NCBI GenBank assembly: GCA_029582265.1
Contig: CM055816.1
Span: forward strand, 29,122,366 to 29,186,365
Origin: Zoroaster sp. YZ-2022
Taxonomy: Eukaryota; Echinodermata; Asteroidea; Forcipulatida; Zoroasteridae
DNA length: 64,000 bases
Direction of reading: 5' to 3'
Shown here: positions 21,348 to 31,699 of the stretch, in pieces
Layout of the letters: each line of letters opens with the position of its first letter
How positions within the stretch are numbered: the stretch's first letter is position 1
Translations under genes and position numbers: made by a program
Notes under the pieces: model-generated
Seen by the model: the letters and a program-made list of their open reading frames with translations, nothing else
The model's database searches: none
Told to the model about the DNA's origin: nothing

Positions 21348-21924
21348 ATATGCTGGACTTTATTGGCAGGCAGTAGCATTCTACGGCCATGTTGAGTCTC
21401 CAATAGACTACCGTTTCGGTGGCTACTCCCATTTCAACAACTTTGTCTGCACCTTATCTGTACTTCATCCTTGTACGAATATTATTATCCCTGGTTCACA
21501 TGCACTATTGGTTTCCATTCAAGTATTATCAATGAGGATAAAAGATTGGAAGTACATGTAAATTACCATGTATTTTTAAAGTTATGTCACTATTTCAGGA
21601 AGGAACTGGGGCATACAGTAATCCTAAAGTGAATAAATGGTTTGATGACGCATCGCGATAAACTCATTTCTGGTCAAATTATGACAATAATAGACTTTTT
21701 TTTTTATAATAGTGCTTTGTGAAATGGGTCATTTAAAAGTGATTCATGTACTAATGTATGTCATTTACCAGGAAAATGGATAGTTATAAGTTGATTAAAA
21801 CCAAAATTTATGATGGAGTGAAATATACGGAATAATGTATGTATACATACATGTATTTCTTTCAAGGGAAAATAAAACATTGGTATTTGGTATTAATTAG
21901 TACATACCATTATCTCAGGGGTCT
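21348..21924. other. Unique stretch, no recognised gene
   Basis: No repeat family or supported exon is seen. An acceptor-like ACTATTTCAG at 21590-21599 lacks a donor. Confidence 0.35.
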
Positions 21925-22022
21925 CCCAGGGGTTGTATTCCCAGGGGTTGTATTCCCAGGGGTTGTATTCCCAGGGGTTGTATTCCCAGGGGTTGTATTC
22001 CCAGGGGTTGTATTCCCAGGGG
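21925..22022. repeat. Minisatellite, 15-bp unit, ~6.5 copies
   Basis: CCAGGGGTTGTATTC is repeated without change, giving a spurious PGVVF peptide repeat. Units are identical, so the array is recent. Confidence 0.95.
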
Positions 22023-22129
22023 ATAAGGGATGTAGTGTGAACAGGGTTTATGTATCACATGTATACTTAACAATTAACCTGGCATTTAGGAAAGATCACT
22101 CTTTCTGATAATCCTATTTAGGCCAAAAA

Positions 22130-23081
22130 AAAAATGTCTCCCGAGTTTCTGGTCATCAGTCAGCTTCAATTTCTAAATGTTCCTCATTTCATCTGCGCAA
22201 CATCGGCCTCATCAGAAAATACATCTCTCAAGAGGCTACGGAACAACTTGTACATGCGTATGTCACCTCCCGCCTGGACATGGGCAATTCACTTTTATAT
22301 GGTCTACCAGATACACAAATTTATCGTCTGTCCCGTCTTCAAAACATAGCTGCTAGAATTGTAACCCGGACTAAACCAAGAGAACACATTACATCAATAT
22401 TGCGAGATCTTCATTGGCTCCCGATTAAGGACAGGATTGTTTTCAAAATCTTAATGTATGTTTACCGCTCTTCCATTCATATGTCACCATCATATTTATC
22501 AGAATTACTTCAACCGTATCACTCAAATCGTGATTTCATGAGATCACATCATAAACTTCTTCTGAGTAAGAAATTGACAAAGAGATCCTGGGGAAAACGT
22601 TCTTTTGCTGCTGCTGCTCCTTCTTTGTGGAATGATTTACCTGAGCATGTCAAACAATCTCCATCTCTTGCTTCATTTAAAACTGCTCTCAAAACTCATT
22701 TGATGACAATTAATGTATAATTTACTTATGTTTAACTATTGGCTTTTATGATGATGTATTTATAAGTTTTTTGTTTTTTGTTTAATATGTCAAGAGTATT
22801 GCTACGGTGTTTATGTTTTTATATTTTTTGCAAATCAACCTTGTTTGCATGGTTGTGTATGCAGGGTTTTTCCTTGTTGTCAGAATATCATCTTTGCCTA
22901 GCATATCCTGACCAGGGCCAGTCAGCCTTTTTACAATCATTGTTCCTTGTAATTTTATATTGCATTGTTCTTACCATGTATTTTGTTTTCTTGTTTACAC
23001 TGATATGTCACTGCGCCATGAGCGTCTCTTTTTGACGGATACCGGCGTATTACAAATGTTCATTATTATTATTATTATTAA
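22130..23081 (+). mobile_element. 5'-truncated CR1/L2-like LINE 3' end
   Basis: A reverse-transcriptase C-terminal region (22142-22720) is followed by a 360-bp 3' UTR ending in GGCGTATTACAAATG and a (TTA/ATT)n tail at 23058-23081. Microsatellite tails rather than poly-A are typical of CR1/L2/RTE-group LINEs. 5' truncation is the usual outcome of target-primed insertion. Confidence 0.8.
22142..22720 (+). pseudogene. LINE reverse transcriptase, C-terminal fragment
   Basis: The frame reads from about 22145 through SISKCSSFHLRNIGLIRKYI, VTSRLDMGNSLLYGLP, RLQNIAARIVTR, LHWLPIKDRIVFKILMYVY, then RSFAAAAPSLWNDLPEH and a stop after NV at 22718-22720. These are hallmark C-terminal blocks of CR1/L2-like LINE ORF2 (SR.D.GNSLLYG; R.QN.AARI; HWLP...RI.FKI; A.P.LWN.LP). 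The catalytic YADD region and endonuclease are absent. The internal ATG at 22280 is not a real start. Confidence 0.85.
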
Positions 23082-23084
23082 AAT

Positions 23085-23345
23085 TGGTGCGGTGACGAGA
23101 GGCCTCACAAATTGGGCAAACGTTCATACCCCTACAATATGTGAAAAAGTTGTTTAAAGCACAGCACGGCAGAATTCCAATCGATCCAGCAATTTTGGCT
23201 GCAATTGGACATTGTTTCTTAGCAAAAAAATAAATAAATAAAAATGCCGACGTGCGGGTCTGAGGACGATGCACACAAAAACCAGAAACCAGAGATTTTT
23301 GTTTTTGACCTTAGCAATAAGTCCACCTTTCTGATATAATGGCAG
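23085..23345 (-). repeat. Dispersed repeat family C, minus-strand copy
   Basis: Inverted words of family C: GAGGCCTCACAAATTGGGCA, CAGCACGGCAGAATTCCAAT, GCTGCAATTGGACATTGTTT, matching 38105-38395 and 45860-45960. It directly follows the LINE tail. Confidence 0.7.
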
Positions 23346-24044
23346 CTTCTCAGACAAAATTATTTCTCAGAGAGATTGACACAACCATGAACTTTACACC
23401 AAGTAAGTATAACGTCCAAATTCCACCATCTGGCTATTTGTGGAATTACCAATTCTAGACCTCGTCTTCCAGCCTTGTCCTCCTAAATTTTCACCTGTCG
23501 TTGATTTAAATCAATCTACTGGTCCTTGGTGTTGGCTTTTTGGGAGCATGCCTTCTTGACCCTGTATCAAACCCATCAAAAATAAGGGGGTCATGGATTT
23601 CAAGACTTTGGCTGTTGGTACTTGGGTTACTTACTGGAATAGTTACCTTGGGGAGCGAGTGTGGAAATCTGGGGATTTAGTTGTGTTCAGATTCAGAATG
23701 TTTTTTTAAATTAAAAAAAATATTTTTTTTAACCCTAATGCAGCTGAACTTTTGTGGCAAGTACATGTCACTGTTGTTGCACACAGGGGCATTGTTGACT
23801 GGTTTTGACTGTCGTTTTGACCACTCTCAACAATACCAGTCAAAAACGGTCAACTCTTTTTGACCTGTAAATCATGGAGGTAGATTTACTACCTCCATGT
23901 GTAAATGTACTTATGTATTACACATAAGGTTTGACAGTGTTTTAACTTTTTAAGTGCACTAGATGTACCTTGGCAAGTACAATATACATGTATATATATA
24001 TCAACATTTTGACTGATTTTGACCATTGCAGTCACAGAAGGGTT
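23346..24044. other. Unique stretch, no recognised gene
   Basis: The inverted words GTTGACTGGTTTTGACTG and CCAGTCAAAAACGGTCAAC (23792-23857) may be a small decayed hairpin. Otherwise nothing. Confidence 0.4.
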
Positions 24045-24310
24045 TTAACCAGTTCACGTCAGAGGCCGTGTATACACGCACATTTTTTTTTGGACAGTGG
24101 ATCGGAGAGCGTCTAAACACGGCACAGGATTCTCGGGAATATTTGTATAGATTCCCGGTCGACGTGGCAACGAGCCATAAGCATACGGTGGAAGACGCGG
24201 TCTCCCCGGTCACGCTCTGGCGAGCACCACTGTTCGTGTTTGTGCGGTAAAAATAAACCTGCCACGGGGGTTTCGGAAAAACTTTTTTATTCCCGGTGCG
24301 AACTGGTTAA
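24045..24310. mobile_element. TTAA element, CCAGTTCRCGTC termini, copy 1
   Basis: TTAA|CCAGTTCACGTCAGAGGC at the left is inverted as GGTGCGAACTGG|TTAA at the right. The interior is CpG-rich with GTGTATACACG, GGATCGGAGAGCGTCTAAAC and ATTCCCGG, shared with 30426-30677 and 44854-45104. TTAA duplication and CC-starting ends fit the piggyBac type. Non-coding. Confidence 0.8.
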
Positions 24311-24315
24311 AAGGC

Positions 24316-24771
24316 CTATGACATAAAACACAATAAAGGGGGCCACTTTCCTACCGTCACGTTAGCAGTTTTTCTAATGGTTGTAATTTTTTTTTTAAAT
24401 ATCTGAAACCACCCAAAAAGAATTTCAACATTTGAATAGACATGCATGCTTATCCTAAAGATAGTTTGAGTTGATTATTGCTATTATTTTTTTAATTACC
24501 CTAAAATTTCCATCGACAAATGGACGGAAAAGTGAGGTAACTTTTTCCGTCCAATTTTTATGGAAATTTGAGGGTAAAAAAATTAATAAAAAAATAAAAA
24601 AATAAAGCAAATCAACTCAAATTAGTTCTAGTATAAGCCTGCATGTTCATTCACATGTTGAAACACTTTTTGGTTGGTTTCAGGTACTTAAAAATAAATA
24701 ACAACCATTGGAAAAACTGCTAACGTGACGGATGCAAAGTGGCCCCCTTTATTGTGTTTTATGTCCTATGA
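24316..24771. mobile_element. TIR element, TATGACATAAAACAC termini, copy 1
   Basis: CTATGACATAAAACACAATA...GGGGGCCACTTT at the left is inverted at the right (AAAGTGGCCCCC...TTTTATGTCCTATG). GTCACGTTAGCAGTTTTTC is also inverted, and a central ATGGACGGAAAAGTGAGGTA/TTTTTCCGTCCA pairs, so the whole 455 bp is one long hairpin. Copies at 37513-37974 (opposite orientation) and 39689-40139 imply TA target sites as for Tc1/mariner. Confidence 0.85.
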
Positions 24772-24847
24772 AATGCAATTTTATGTATACATTTTTAGCC
24801 AATATTTATGCTACTGGACAGTTTAAACAGAACGAGTAGTATAGATC

Positions 24848-25014
24848 TTGATGAAATTCTTGCGTTGGGTGATAAAACAATTTATTTCATTTTTCCCTTA
24901 CACCAACATATGTATGATGAAACAAATCCATTCCCAGTGCATTCTGAGTGTCTGTGAAAAACTCCACAGGCGATTCTGGTGGGATTTGAACCCACGACCT
25001 CCTGCTTACTAGTG
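24848..25014 (-). mobile_element. tRNA-derived SINE, copy e (truncated)
   Basis: The inverted tail TGATGAAATTCTTGCGTTGG, body and B-box region (GGGATTTGAACCCACGACC) are present, but it stops inside the tRNA-like head at CTAGTGCAG, where copy f begins in the opposite direction. Confidence 0.85.
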
Positions 25015-25236
25015 CAGCCGGCCGATCGTCATCGGGCAAGTTCGATGGTCGAGAGGTTAAGACGTCTGCGCTAGTAAGCAGGAGGTCGTGGGTTCGAATC
25101 CCGCCCGAGTCGCCTGTGTAGTTTTTTCACAGATACTCGGAAGGCACTGAGTATACAGTGCTATATACACGTCAGTGTAGGGCAAAAATTAAATCAATTG
25201 TTCATCACCCGACGCAAGAATTTCATCAAAAACTAT
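25015..25236 (+). mobile_element. tRNA-derived SINE, copy f
   Basis: GCCGGCCGATCGTCATCGGG, A-box region GATGGTCGAGAGGTTAAGAC, B box GGTTCGAATCC and tail TTGTTCATCACCCGACGCAA. It is head-to-head with copy e. Confidence 0.9.
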
Positions 25237-25239
25237 AAA

Positions 25240-25482
25240 TATCGCTATATAGGATTCTAGCCAGCCAATCCTCATCGGGCAAGCTCAGTGGTTGAGAGGT
25301 TAAGACGTCTGCACTAGTAAACAGGAGGGTGTGGGTTCGAATCTTGCCCGAGTCACCTGTGAAGTTTTTTCCACAGACACTCGGAAAGCACTGAGTATAC
25401 AGTGCTATACACACGTCGGTGTAGGGCAAAAATTAAATCAATTGTTTATCACCCGACGCAAGAATTTCATCAAAAACTATAA
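25240..25482 (+). mobile_element. tRNA-derived SINE, copy g
   Basis: Same structure as copy f, starting ATATAGGATTCTAGCCAGCC. The anticodon-side word is AGTAAACAGGAGGG. Copies f-h share the spacer ATCAAAAACTATAAATATC, so they arose by tandem duplication rather than separate insertions. Confidence 0.9.
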
Positions 25483-25486
25483 ATAT

Positions 25487-25640
25487 CACTATATAGGATT
25501 CTAGCCGGCCAATCGCCATCGGGCAAGCTCGGTGGTTGAGAGGTTAAGACGTCTGCACTAGTAAACAGGAGGTCGTGGGTTCGAATCTTGCCTGAGTCAC
25601 ATGTGGAGTTTTTTCATAGATACTTACAACGCACTGATTA
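25487..25640 (+). mobile_element. tRNA-derived SINE, copy h (3'-truncated)
   Basis: Head and tRNA-like part are as in copy g (GTAAACAGGAGG, GGTTCGAATCTTGCC), then it degrades after CATAGATACTTACAACGCAC. The tail is absent. Confidence 0.85.
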
Positions 25641-26059
25641 TCAAATGGTTTATACGTAGTGTACATGATGTTGTATAAGAGCAAAAATCAAATGAAAATA
25701 TGAGTAGTCTCAAGTGAAGATTGAGTATACTGTAATTTTTAAAAAGTGATTTCAAGTGGTTTCCCCCCCCACTGGCAAGGGAAGAGCGGAATGTTGTACA
25801 CGTGTAAATCCATCCCGCAGGTGTTGTGGACATTAACCACACTCAAAGAAAAGAAAAGAAATATGGTTTTTTTTCTCCCTGTAAACTTGGGAAACATATT
25901 TGGTAATTACGCCAATTATATTTGATAATGCGATTATGGACCTCCTGACTCATAACCCATCTGGTAGTTTGGTCGACCCTACTCCAACCCTCAAAAACAT
26001 TGCTCTGAGAAGAAAAAAAACTGTGGAGTTGTGGTCGTGCCCTTGTCCTTGTCCATGTT
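25641..26059. other. Unique stretch, no recognised gene
   Basis: A C-run lies at 25763-25772. No repeat family or exon is supported. Confidence 0.35.
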
Positions 26060-26575
26060 TCAACTGTGCAACACTTGTTTTTTTTTTGGGAGAGGTGTTT
26101 TTTGACATTTTCATGTTAGTTTTTGACTGTTGGTACATGTAGATAAAAATACACTCACTGGCCAAAAGTATTGTAACATGAATTTGTACAAGACATTGCC
26201 TAGACGGATGGCTGCAATTATCAGGTCACAATTATCAGGTCACAATTATCAGGTCACAATTATCAGGTCACATGGTTACCCGACAAAGTATTGAAGGACT
26301 TTGTTTCCGAGCAAGAACAGTAAAAAAAGAACATTGAGTTCAAAACACAGGCACTTTCAAGAAGTCTTAAGTAGTGTAAATAAAATAAGTTATTGTAACA
26401 CAGTTCTCCAAACTGAACTTTGGTGTGAATTTCAATGTTGCAATACTTATGGCCAGTGAGTGTATCAAGTTCGAAATTTAACAAGTGCAACACTTGTTTG
26501 TTTTTGGGAGAGGTGTTTTTTGACATTTTCATTTTCATGTTAGTTTTTGACTGTTGGTACATGTAGATAAAAATA
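26060..26575. repeat. ~90-bp direct repeat flanking a Tc1-like MITE
   Basis: GTGCAACACTTG...GGGAGAGGTGTTTTTTGACA...GGTACATGTAGATAAAAATAC occurs at 26066-26151 and again at 26485-26575. The MITE sits between them, exactly after AAAATAC of the first copy. The second copy continues uninterrupted into GTAATAAG. This is either a duplication that included the insertion site, or recombination between sister copies. Confidence 0.8.
26150..26464. mobile_element. Tc1/mariner-like MITE, TA|CACTCACTGGCC, copy 1
   Basis: TACACTCACTGGCCAAAAGT is inverted as ACTTATGGCCAGTGAGTGTA, with TA at both outer ends. The interior contains four AATTATCAGGTCAC steps (26218-26273) and TCCGAGCAAGAACAGTAAAA, shared with 36906-37130. 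No transposase remains. Confidence 0.85.
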
Positions 26576-26806
26576 CGTAATAAGTTAATTTGTGTTCATC
26601 CCTTGCCTATACCTTCTGTGTTTAAACCAAGGACTGTCGTTGGGAAATGCTGACATCAAGTAAATTTGGTATATTAGTTGTGGTGTTTGCAATTTTACCG
26701 AGTTTGCTGATCGGAATGTTTATGTCTGAAAAAGAAGGGGGAGGGCCCAATGTCAAAAGGAAGGGGGGTATTTACCAAAGGAAGACAAATGAAATCTTGC
26801 TGAAAG
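26576..26806 (+). other. Unique stretch with a small hydrophobic ORF
   Basis: From the ATG at 26647 a frame reads MLTSSKFGILVVVFAILPSL, then LIGMFMSEKEGGG, resembling one membrane span. It runs into the hAT-like element at 26807. Without that insertion it would stop right after the target duplication (54 codons). No homologue is recognised and it may be chance. Confidence 0.2.
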
Positions 26807-27422
26807 TAGGGCTGTGCCGGGTATCCGGGTATCTGGATACCCGGCCGAAACTGTCATTACCCGGTTCCATTTTTCAGTTCCAATTACCCGTAAACGACTT
26901 TTTAAAATTCGGACTTAACATTTGAGCGGAGCGAACAGAAATCTGTCACTCTTGAACGATGTAATGTTTACACTTTTACAGACAATTACAGTTGTATCTT
27001 TAAATTCAAGAGATTACACGACAATAAAGCCTTTATAGTATTTTACGGACATTTTCCCATACACTTTTCTCCAACTGTTTGTGATACATGTACATTGTAT
27101 CGAATTGTTAAGGCTGCAAAGGGCCTGGCAGCGGCTGCTTCAAACAACTTATTAAATCAAACCAGCAGCACAGGAGGGAATGTTTGCCTAATTGTTTGCC
27201 TAATTGTTTTACTTTAATAAAAACGACACAGTAAAGAAAAGATCGATTTAAGTATGGTATCCTCTGTATTATAAAGGTCAATTTTGTTACCATTTACAGT
27301 ACATGTATTTGTACACCACCAGAGGCATGTTTTTAACAAAAATGAAAATGGGTATCCAGGTATCCGAAGTTTCCTGATTTCGGGCATCCGGTTCCAAAAA
27401 TATCCGAAAGCGCACACCCCTA
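26807..27422. mobile_element. hAT-like element, TSD GCTGAAAG
   Basis: TAGGGCTGTGCCGGGTATCC at the left end is inverted as ATATCCGAAAGCGCACACCCCTA at the right. GCTGAAAG flanks both ends exactly (26799-26806 and 27423-27430). Terminal regions are built of GGTATCCGG words. A related but inverted and shorter copy is at 32936-33312. No transposase. Confidence 0.88.
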
Positions 27423-27498
27423 GCTGAAAGTGTGATGGGGTGTTCGCTGAAAGACAACTGCATGCATTTTTCAAGCTGAAAAGTGTTTCTTATTAAAA

Positions 27499-27912
27499 AT
27501 CCTCCTACTATCAGTGCAAATTTGTGAACAAACCACTGAGGCCACTCTAAGCCATTGCTATGGAAGGCAGTGGCTCCTAATGGCTATATTGCATAGCTTA
27601 TTAACCCTCCTACTATCAGTGCAAATTCATGAACAAACCACTGAGGCCACTCTAAGCCATTGCTATGGAAGGCAGTGGCTCCTAATGGCTATATTGCATA
27701 GCTTATTAACCCTCCTACTATCAGTGCAAATTTATGAAGAAACCACTGAGGCCACTCCAAGACATTGCTATGGAAGGCAGTGGCTCCTAATGGCTATACT
27801 GCATAGCTTATTAACCCTCCTACTATCAGTGCAAATTTATGAACAAACCATTGAGGCCACTCCAAGCCATTGCTATGGAAGGCAGTGGCTCCTAATGGCT
27901 ATACTGCATAGT
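27499..27912. repeat. Tandem repeat, ~106-bp unit, 4 copies
   Basis: CCTCCTACTATCAGTGCAAA starts units at 27501, 27607, 27713 and 27819; each contains GCCATTGCTATGGAAGGCAG. Units 2-4 start with TTAACCCTCCTAC, the terminus of the TTAA family at 48505, 49055 and 63253. Single units lie at 14843 and 61135. Confidence 0.93.
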
Positions 27913-28317
27913 AACATAATACCTCATATATCTGTTGGTTTTAGTGGTTTGTGATTGATGTATTGCAGGGGCATACTATTATGTTCCAGTCTCAGTGGCT
28001 GGTGGTGGCTTACTCTTGAGAGTCTATGTTTACAAAATAACTGCTGAAAACCCAGCATCACTCGGCATCAAACAGAAGTACTGTACACAGACATATAGGA
28101 CACCACTGAACAAGGTGGTCTACAGTGGTATATAAGTGTTTTCAGATGCATATTTAATCAGAGTTTTACATACAAGATTACTTAAAAGGGCTTATATGCA
28201 CAAACGATATGTGCACAACATATTGAACAGTGGTTGGGTGTGGCCTCCATATGTAGTATGGTTTTAAACACCAAGGCATGTTTGCTAGAAACCATCCCAA
28301 ATCCTCCAAAAACCATC
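27913..28317. other. Mostly unique
   Basis: CCATCCCAAATCCTCCAAAA ACCATCAACAT at 28292-28322 is a solo terminus of the family at 35266-35905. No gene. Confidence 0.4.
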
Positions 28318-29236
28318 AACATCAAGGTTCAAGGTTCAAGGTTCATTTATTTTTCCACAGCATCAAAATTCATCAATAACAATAGAAAGTAGTGAAATAA
28401 GTAAAGAAATAAAAAATATTACAATAGGAAGTAAAAGTGAAAGATATGGGTGATACTGCAGAGAGACCCATTGAGAAGCAAAGCTTGTAAACATGGGTCC
28501 CTTAGCATACATGTGCATTGAGTATTACAAGTATAGACACAATAGGAAGTAAAAGTGAAAGATATGGGTGATACTGCAGAGGGACCCATTGAGAAGCAAA
28601 GCTTGTAAACATGGGCCCTATAGCATGCATGTGCATTGAGTATTACAAGTATAGACACAATAGGAAGTAAAAGTGAAAGATATGGGTGATACTGCAGAGG
28701 GACCCATTGAGAAGCAATTCAAGCTTGTAAACATGGGCCCCACAGCATGCATGTGCATTGAGTATTACAAGTATAGACACAATAGGATGTAAAAGTGAAA
28801 GATATGGGTGATACTGCAGAGAGACCCATTGAGAAGCAAAGCTTGTAAACATGGGCCCCATAGCATACATGTGCATTGAGTATTACAAGTATAGACACAA
28901 TAGGAAGTAAAAGTGAAAGATATGGGTGATACTGCAGAGGAACCCATTGAGAAGCAGAGCTTGTAAACATGGGTCCCTTAGCATACATGTGCATTGAGTA
29001 TTACAAGTATAGATACAATAGGAAGTAAAAGTGAAAGATATGGGTGATACTGCAGAGGGACCCATTGAGAAGCAGAGCTTGTAAACATGGGCCCCTTAGC
29101 ATACATGTGCATTGAGTATTACAAGTATAGATACAATAGGAAGTAAAAGTGAAAGATATGGGTGATACTGCAGAGAGACCCATTGAGAAGCAAAGCTTGT
29201 AAACATGGGCCCCATAGCATATATGTGCATTGAGCC
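28318..29236. repeat. 7-bp repeat and ~118-bp array, 7 copies
   Basis: AAGGTTC x3 (28323-28345) precedes units ACAATAGGAAGTAAAAGTGA...GGGTGATACTGCAGAGGGAC...CATGTGCATTGAGTATTACA, repeated about every 118 bp from 28421 to 29235. Short minus-strand frames recur but shift between units, so they are not coding. Confidence 0.93.
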
Positions 29237-29602
29237 GGAAATAAGAAGATAATGTTCATTGTACCATGGGCCCACTGCAGTAAAAAGTTACCCCAGTTGT
29301 TGGGCTTGGATGGAATTGGTACAAAACTTCAAAGATTCCCACCCAATTCACACAGATATCCAGAAAGCACAGATAAAGTGCTTGGACCATAGGGCCAAAA
29401 ATTTAATAAAAATCAAAGGGACTTGAAATTTACATGTATTTTCAAAACTGACTTTTGATTATTTCTCACAAGAGCACCCTGGGCAGACTACATGTACACT
29501 GTACAAGTTAATTGATAAGATATCACCACAACTTGACACCAGCACAAAGTGCCTTTAGTACATACGGTATGATATGATAATTGTGTATGTCTCTTTCAAG
29601 CT
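29237..29602. other. Unique stretch, no recognised gene
   Basis: No repeat family, splice-bounded ORF or RNA gene is seen. Confidence 0.35.
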
Positions 29603-29842
29603 TTAGAGGGGCCGTATCGCCACGATCACAGCAGATTTTCAACGGGGACATGGAATTGGTGGCCTGCTACATGTACATGTAGTTAAAGATGAACACAGTG
29701 ACTAGAAATTACTGGCTCATTTATGCAGCAGCAATGGTAATATGACCTTATCATGGTGGGTATTATTTTCAGTCACTGAGTTAATCCAAAAATCGCACTC
29801 CAATTCCATGCCCTGTTGATCGTGACGATACTGCCCCTTTAA
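29603..29842. mobile_element. TTAA MITE (AGTATCGTC family)
   Basis: The left end AGGGGCCGTATCGCCACGAT is inverted as ATCGTGACGATACTGCCCCT|TTAA. It has the same internal words as 38778-39002. The left TTAA has mutated to TTAG. Confidence 0.85.
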
Positions 29843-30139
29843 CTTACCCCAATTGTCAACTCTTTTTTTTTCTATTTAAAAAAGAAGAATCGAATTTGCA
29901 TTCCATAGGTCAACACCGGTGGCCTCTGGGCTCCCCAAATATAACTCATTATCATTTGACTAGGGGGCCCAAGTCCACTCATAAGAGGGAAACCAGTGGG
30001 CGGTCAGTGGTCAGACCTTTGGTCAGTGCCGCCTATCACTGGAAGCGCAGCTGGCTGGTCATTTGGTTCATATATCATGTACAGTGTATATACATGTATA
30101 GCACTGGTTACCAATGTTGGTGGCTGTAAATCTTTGTTG

Positions 30140-30429
30140 TTAACCCTAACCACCCCAAATCCTACAAAATCCTCTGAGGGGCACTTTTTTGGGGAAAATT
30201 CAGCACTTTCAGAAACTGGTACTTTCACCTCTTCAAATGGGGCAAAATTACTACAATGTACCTGGCAACAAGTACAGGCCATAAGTGCTGAATATGAAAG
30301 ATCAACGAAAATGCATGGCGCATTTTGAAGATAAGGGCATGTTTCCAAAAGTGCACTGGAGGATTTTGGAGGATTCAGGAAGGTTCCTAGCCAGAATACA
30401 TGTACATGTACCTAGGGGGTTAGGGTTAA
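30140..30429. mobile_element. TTAA element, CCCTAACC termini, copy 1
   Basis: TTAA|CCCTAACCACCCCAAATCCT at 30140 is inverted as CCTAGGGGGTTAGGG|TTAA at 30426-30429; inner GAGGATTTTGGAGGATTCAGG also pairs with the left. The right TTAA is at the same time the left TTAA of the next element. Non-coding; second copy at 40255-40609. Confidence 0.82.
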
Positions 30430-30677
30430 CCTGTTCTCGTCGGGAATAAAAAAGTTTTTCTGGGCCTCTGTGCGGGTTTATTTTTCCCACACACACCGTG
30501 AATGGAAGCTTCCACAGCGGGTGGCCACGTCTTCCGTGCATGTCACCGTACACGGGTGGCTCAACCGAGCATGCATACCAATATTCCGGAGTTTCCTTTG
30601 GCGTGTTTAGACGCTCTCCGATCCACGGTGCAAAAACAAAATGCGTGTATACACGGCCTCCGACGCGAACTGGTTAA
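30426..30677. mobile_element. TTAA element, CCAGTTCRCGTC family, copy 2
   Basis: Minus-oriented copy: TTAA|CCTGTTCTCGTCGGGAAT at the left, CCGACGCGAACTGG|TTAA at the right. It shares its left TTAA with the preceding element, so one inserted exactly into the other's target site. Confidence 0.85.
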
Positions 30678-30872
30678 GGAGGTTAGAATGGATGTTGGGT
30701 CTTGGATTTCACCTTCACCTCTGCATGCTTCAGTATTACCATTAGTTAAAACTCAAGTAGGCTTTGAAGCTTTGCATGGTAGACTCCTTCCGTATCCTTG
30801 GCCCTAGCCCCACATGTACAAAAAAGGAGTGATTTTTATTTTTTTTTCCCCCCAGATTTTAATCTGCTAATT

Positions 30873-31214
30873 ACACTGGTCAACAATTTTTAAAAAGTTG
30901 TCTGCTTCGGAGATAAAATGTGCTATTTATTATGGATTTTGATGTGCTGAATTCAAATATGACAATTAAAATTGCTGATTGGCTACTGTTTCCAAGATAT
31001 TTAAGTTTTTACATTTTGCGTACTATGTATGTACATAGCAGATTTTTAATCATGAATTATCATACGCTATTCCCATACGTGTACACATGTACATGTAGAT
31101 CTTGAAAACTAGAGCCAATCAAGAATTTTAAGCATCATTTCCATTCTCAGTGACCCATAATTAGTCAAGTTTGACTTCATTTGTTTTGGAAGCATTTTGG
31201 CTGAAGACCAGTGT
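30873..31214. mobile_element. TIR element, ACACTGGTCAACA termini, copy 1
   Basis: ACACTGGTCAACAATTTTTA at the left and GGCTGAAGACCAGTGT at the right. The interior includes TGTCTGCTTCGGAGATAAAA and TGCTGATTGGCTACTGTTTC, and is shared with 41397-41855. Non-coding. Confidence 0.75.
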
Positions 31215-31690
31215 TATTACAACCTAAACCTTAGTGATTACATGTAGGTAGCCTTGCCCAAGCAGAGAATTTCGGGATAAAATCTGTTATTCAGATAGCT
31301 CACTTTCATGAAATTTTCGAAACTTTTTTGAAATTAAAAAATAAATAAATAAATAAAATTAAAATGTAGCCAAAATTACCAATCTCACAATAGCAAATTT
31401 GATGCCAAAAGTGTCTGCTTGGGCAAGCTTTACCTAATCACAAAATTTTAGATGAAAAGTTGAAGAAAAAAAAACGCCCCTTTTTTTGTACATGTGGGGA
31501 TAGGGCCAAGGATACGGAGGGAGTCCAGTGTCATTTTATTGGCCCTAGAATGGGGCTATTATTGTTTTCCTGTCTAAGGCAGAACCAATATCAGGAGTTG
31601 GTATTTGTGCCTGTATTGTTCAGTTAATGGATTAGTGTGGACATATGAATTATTTTCGTATGTGTGTGAGGAATGGGGATGCTACAGGTC
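31215..31690. other. Unique stretch, no recognised gene
   Basis: AT-rich with (AAAT)n near 31337-31358. No supported gene. Confidence 0.35.
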
Positions 31691-31699
31691 GTTTTTAAT

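Noticed and set aside
27514..27954. 146-codon plus-strand ORF
   Set aside because: It is produced by the ~106-bp CCTCCTACTATCAG tandem repeat; similar single units elsewhere are closed by stops.
30004..30553. Overlapping ~80-114-codon ORFs on both strands
   Set aside because: They lie wholly within the two adjoining TTAA MITEs and are not kept in the sister copies at 40255 and 44854.
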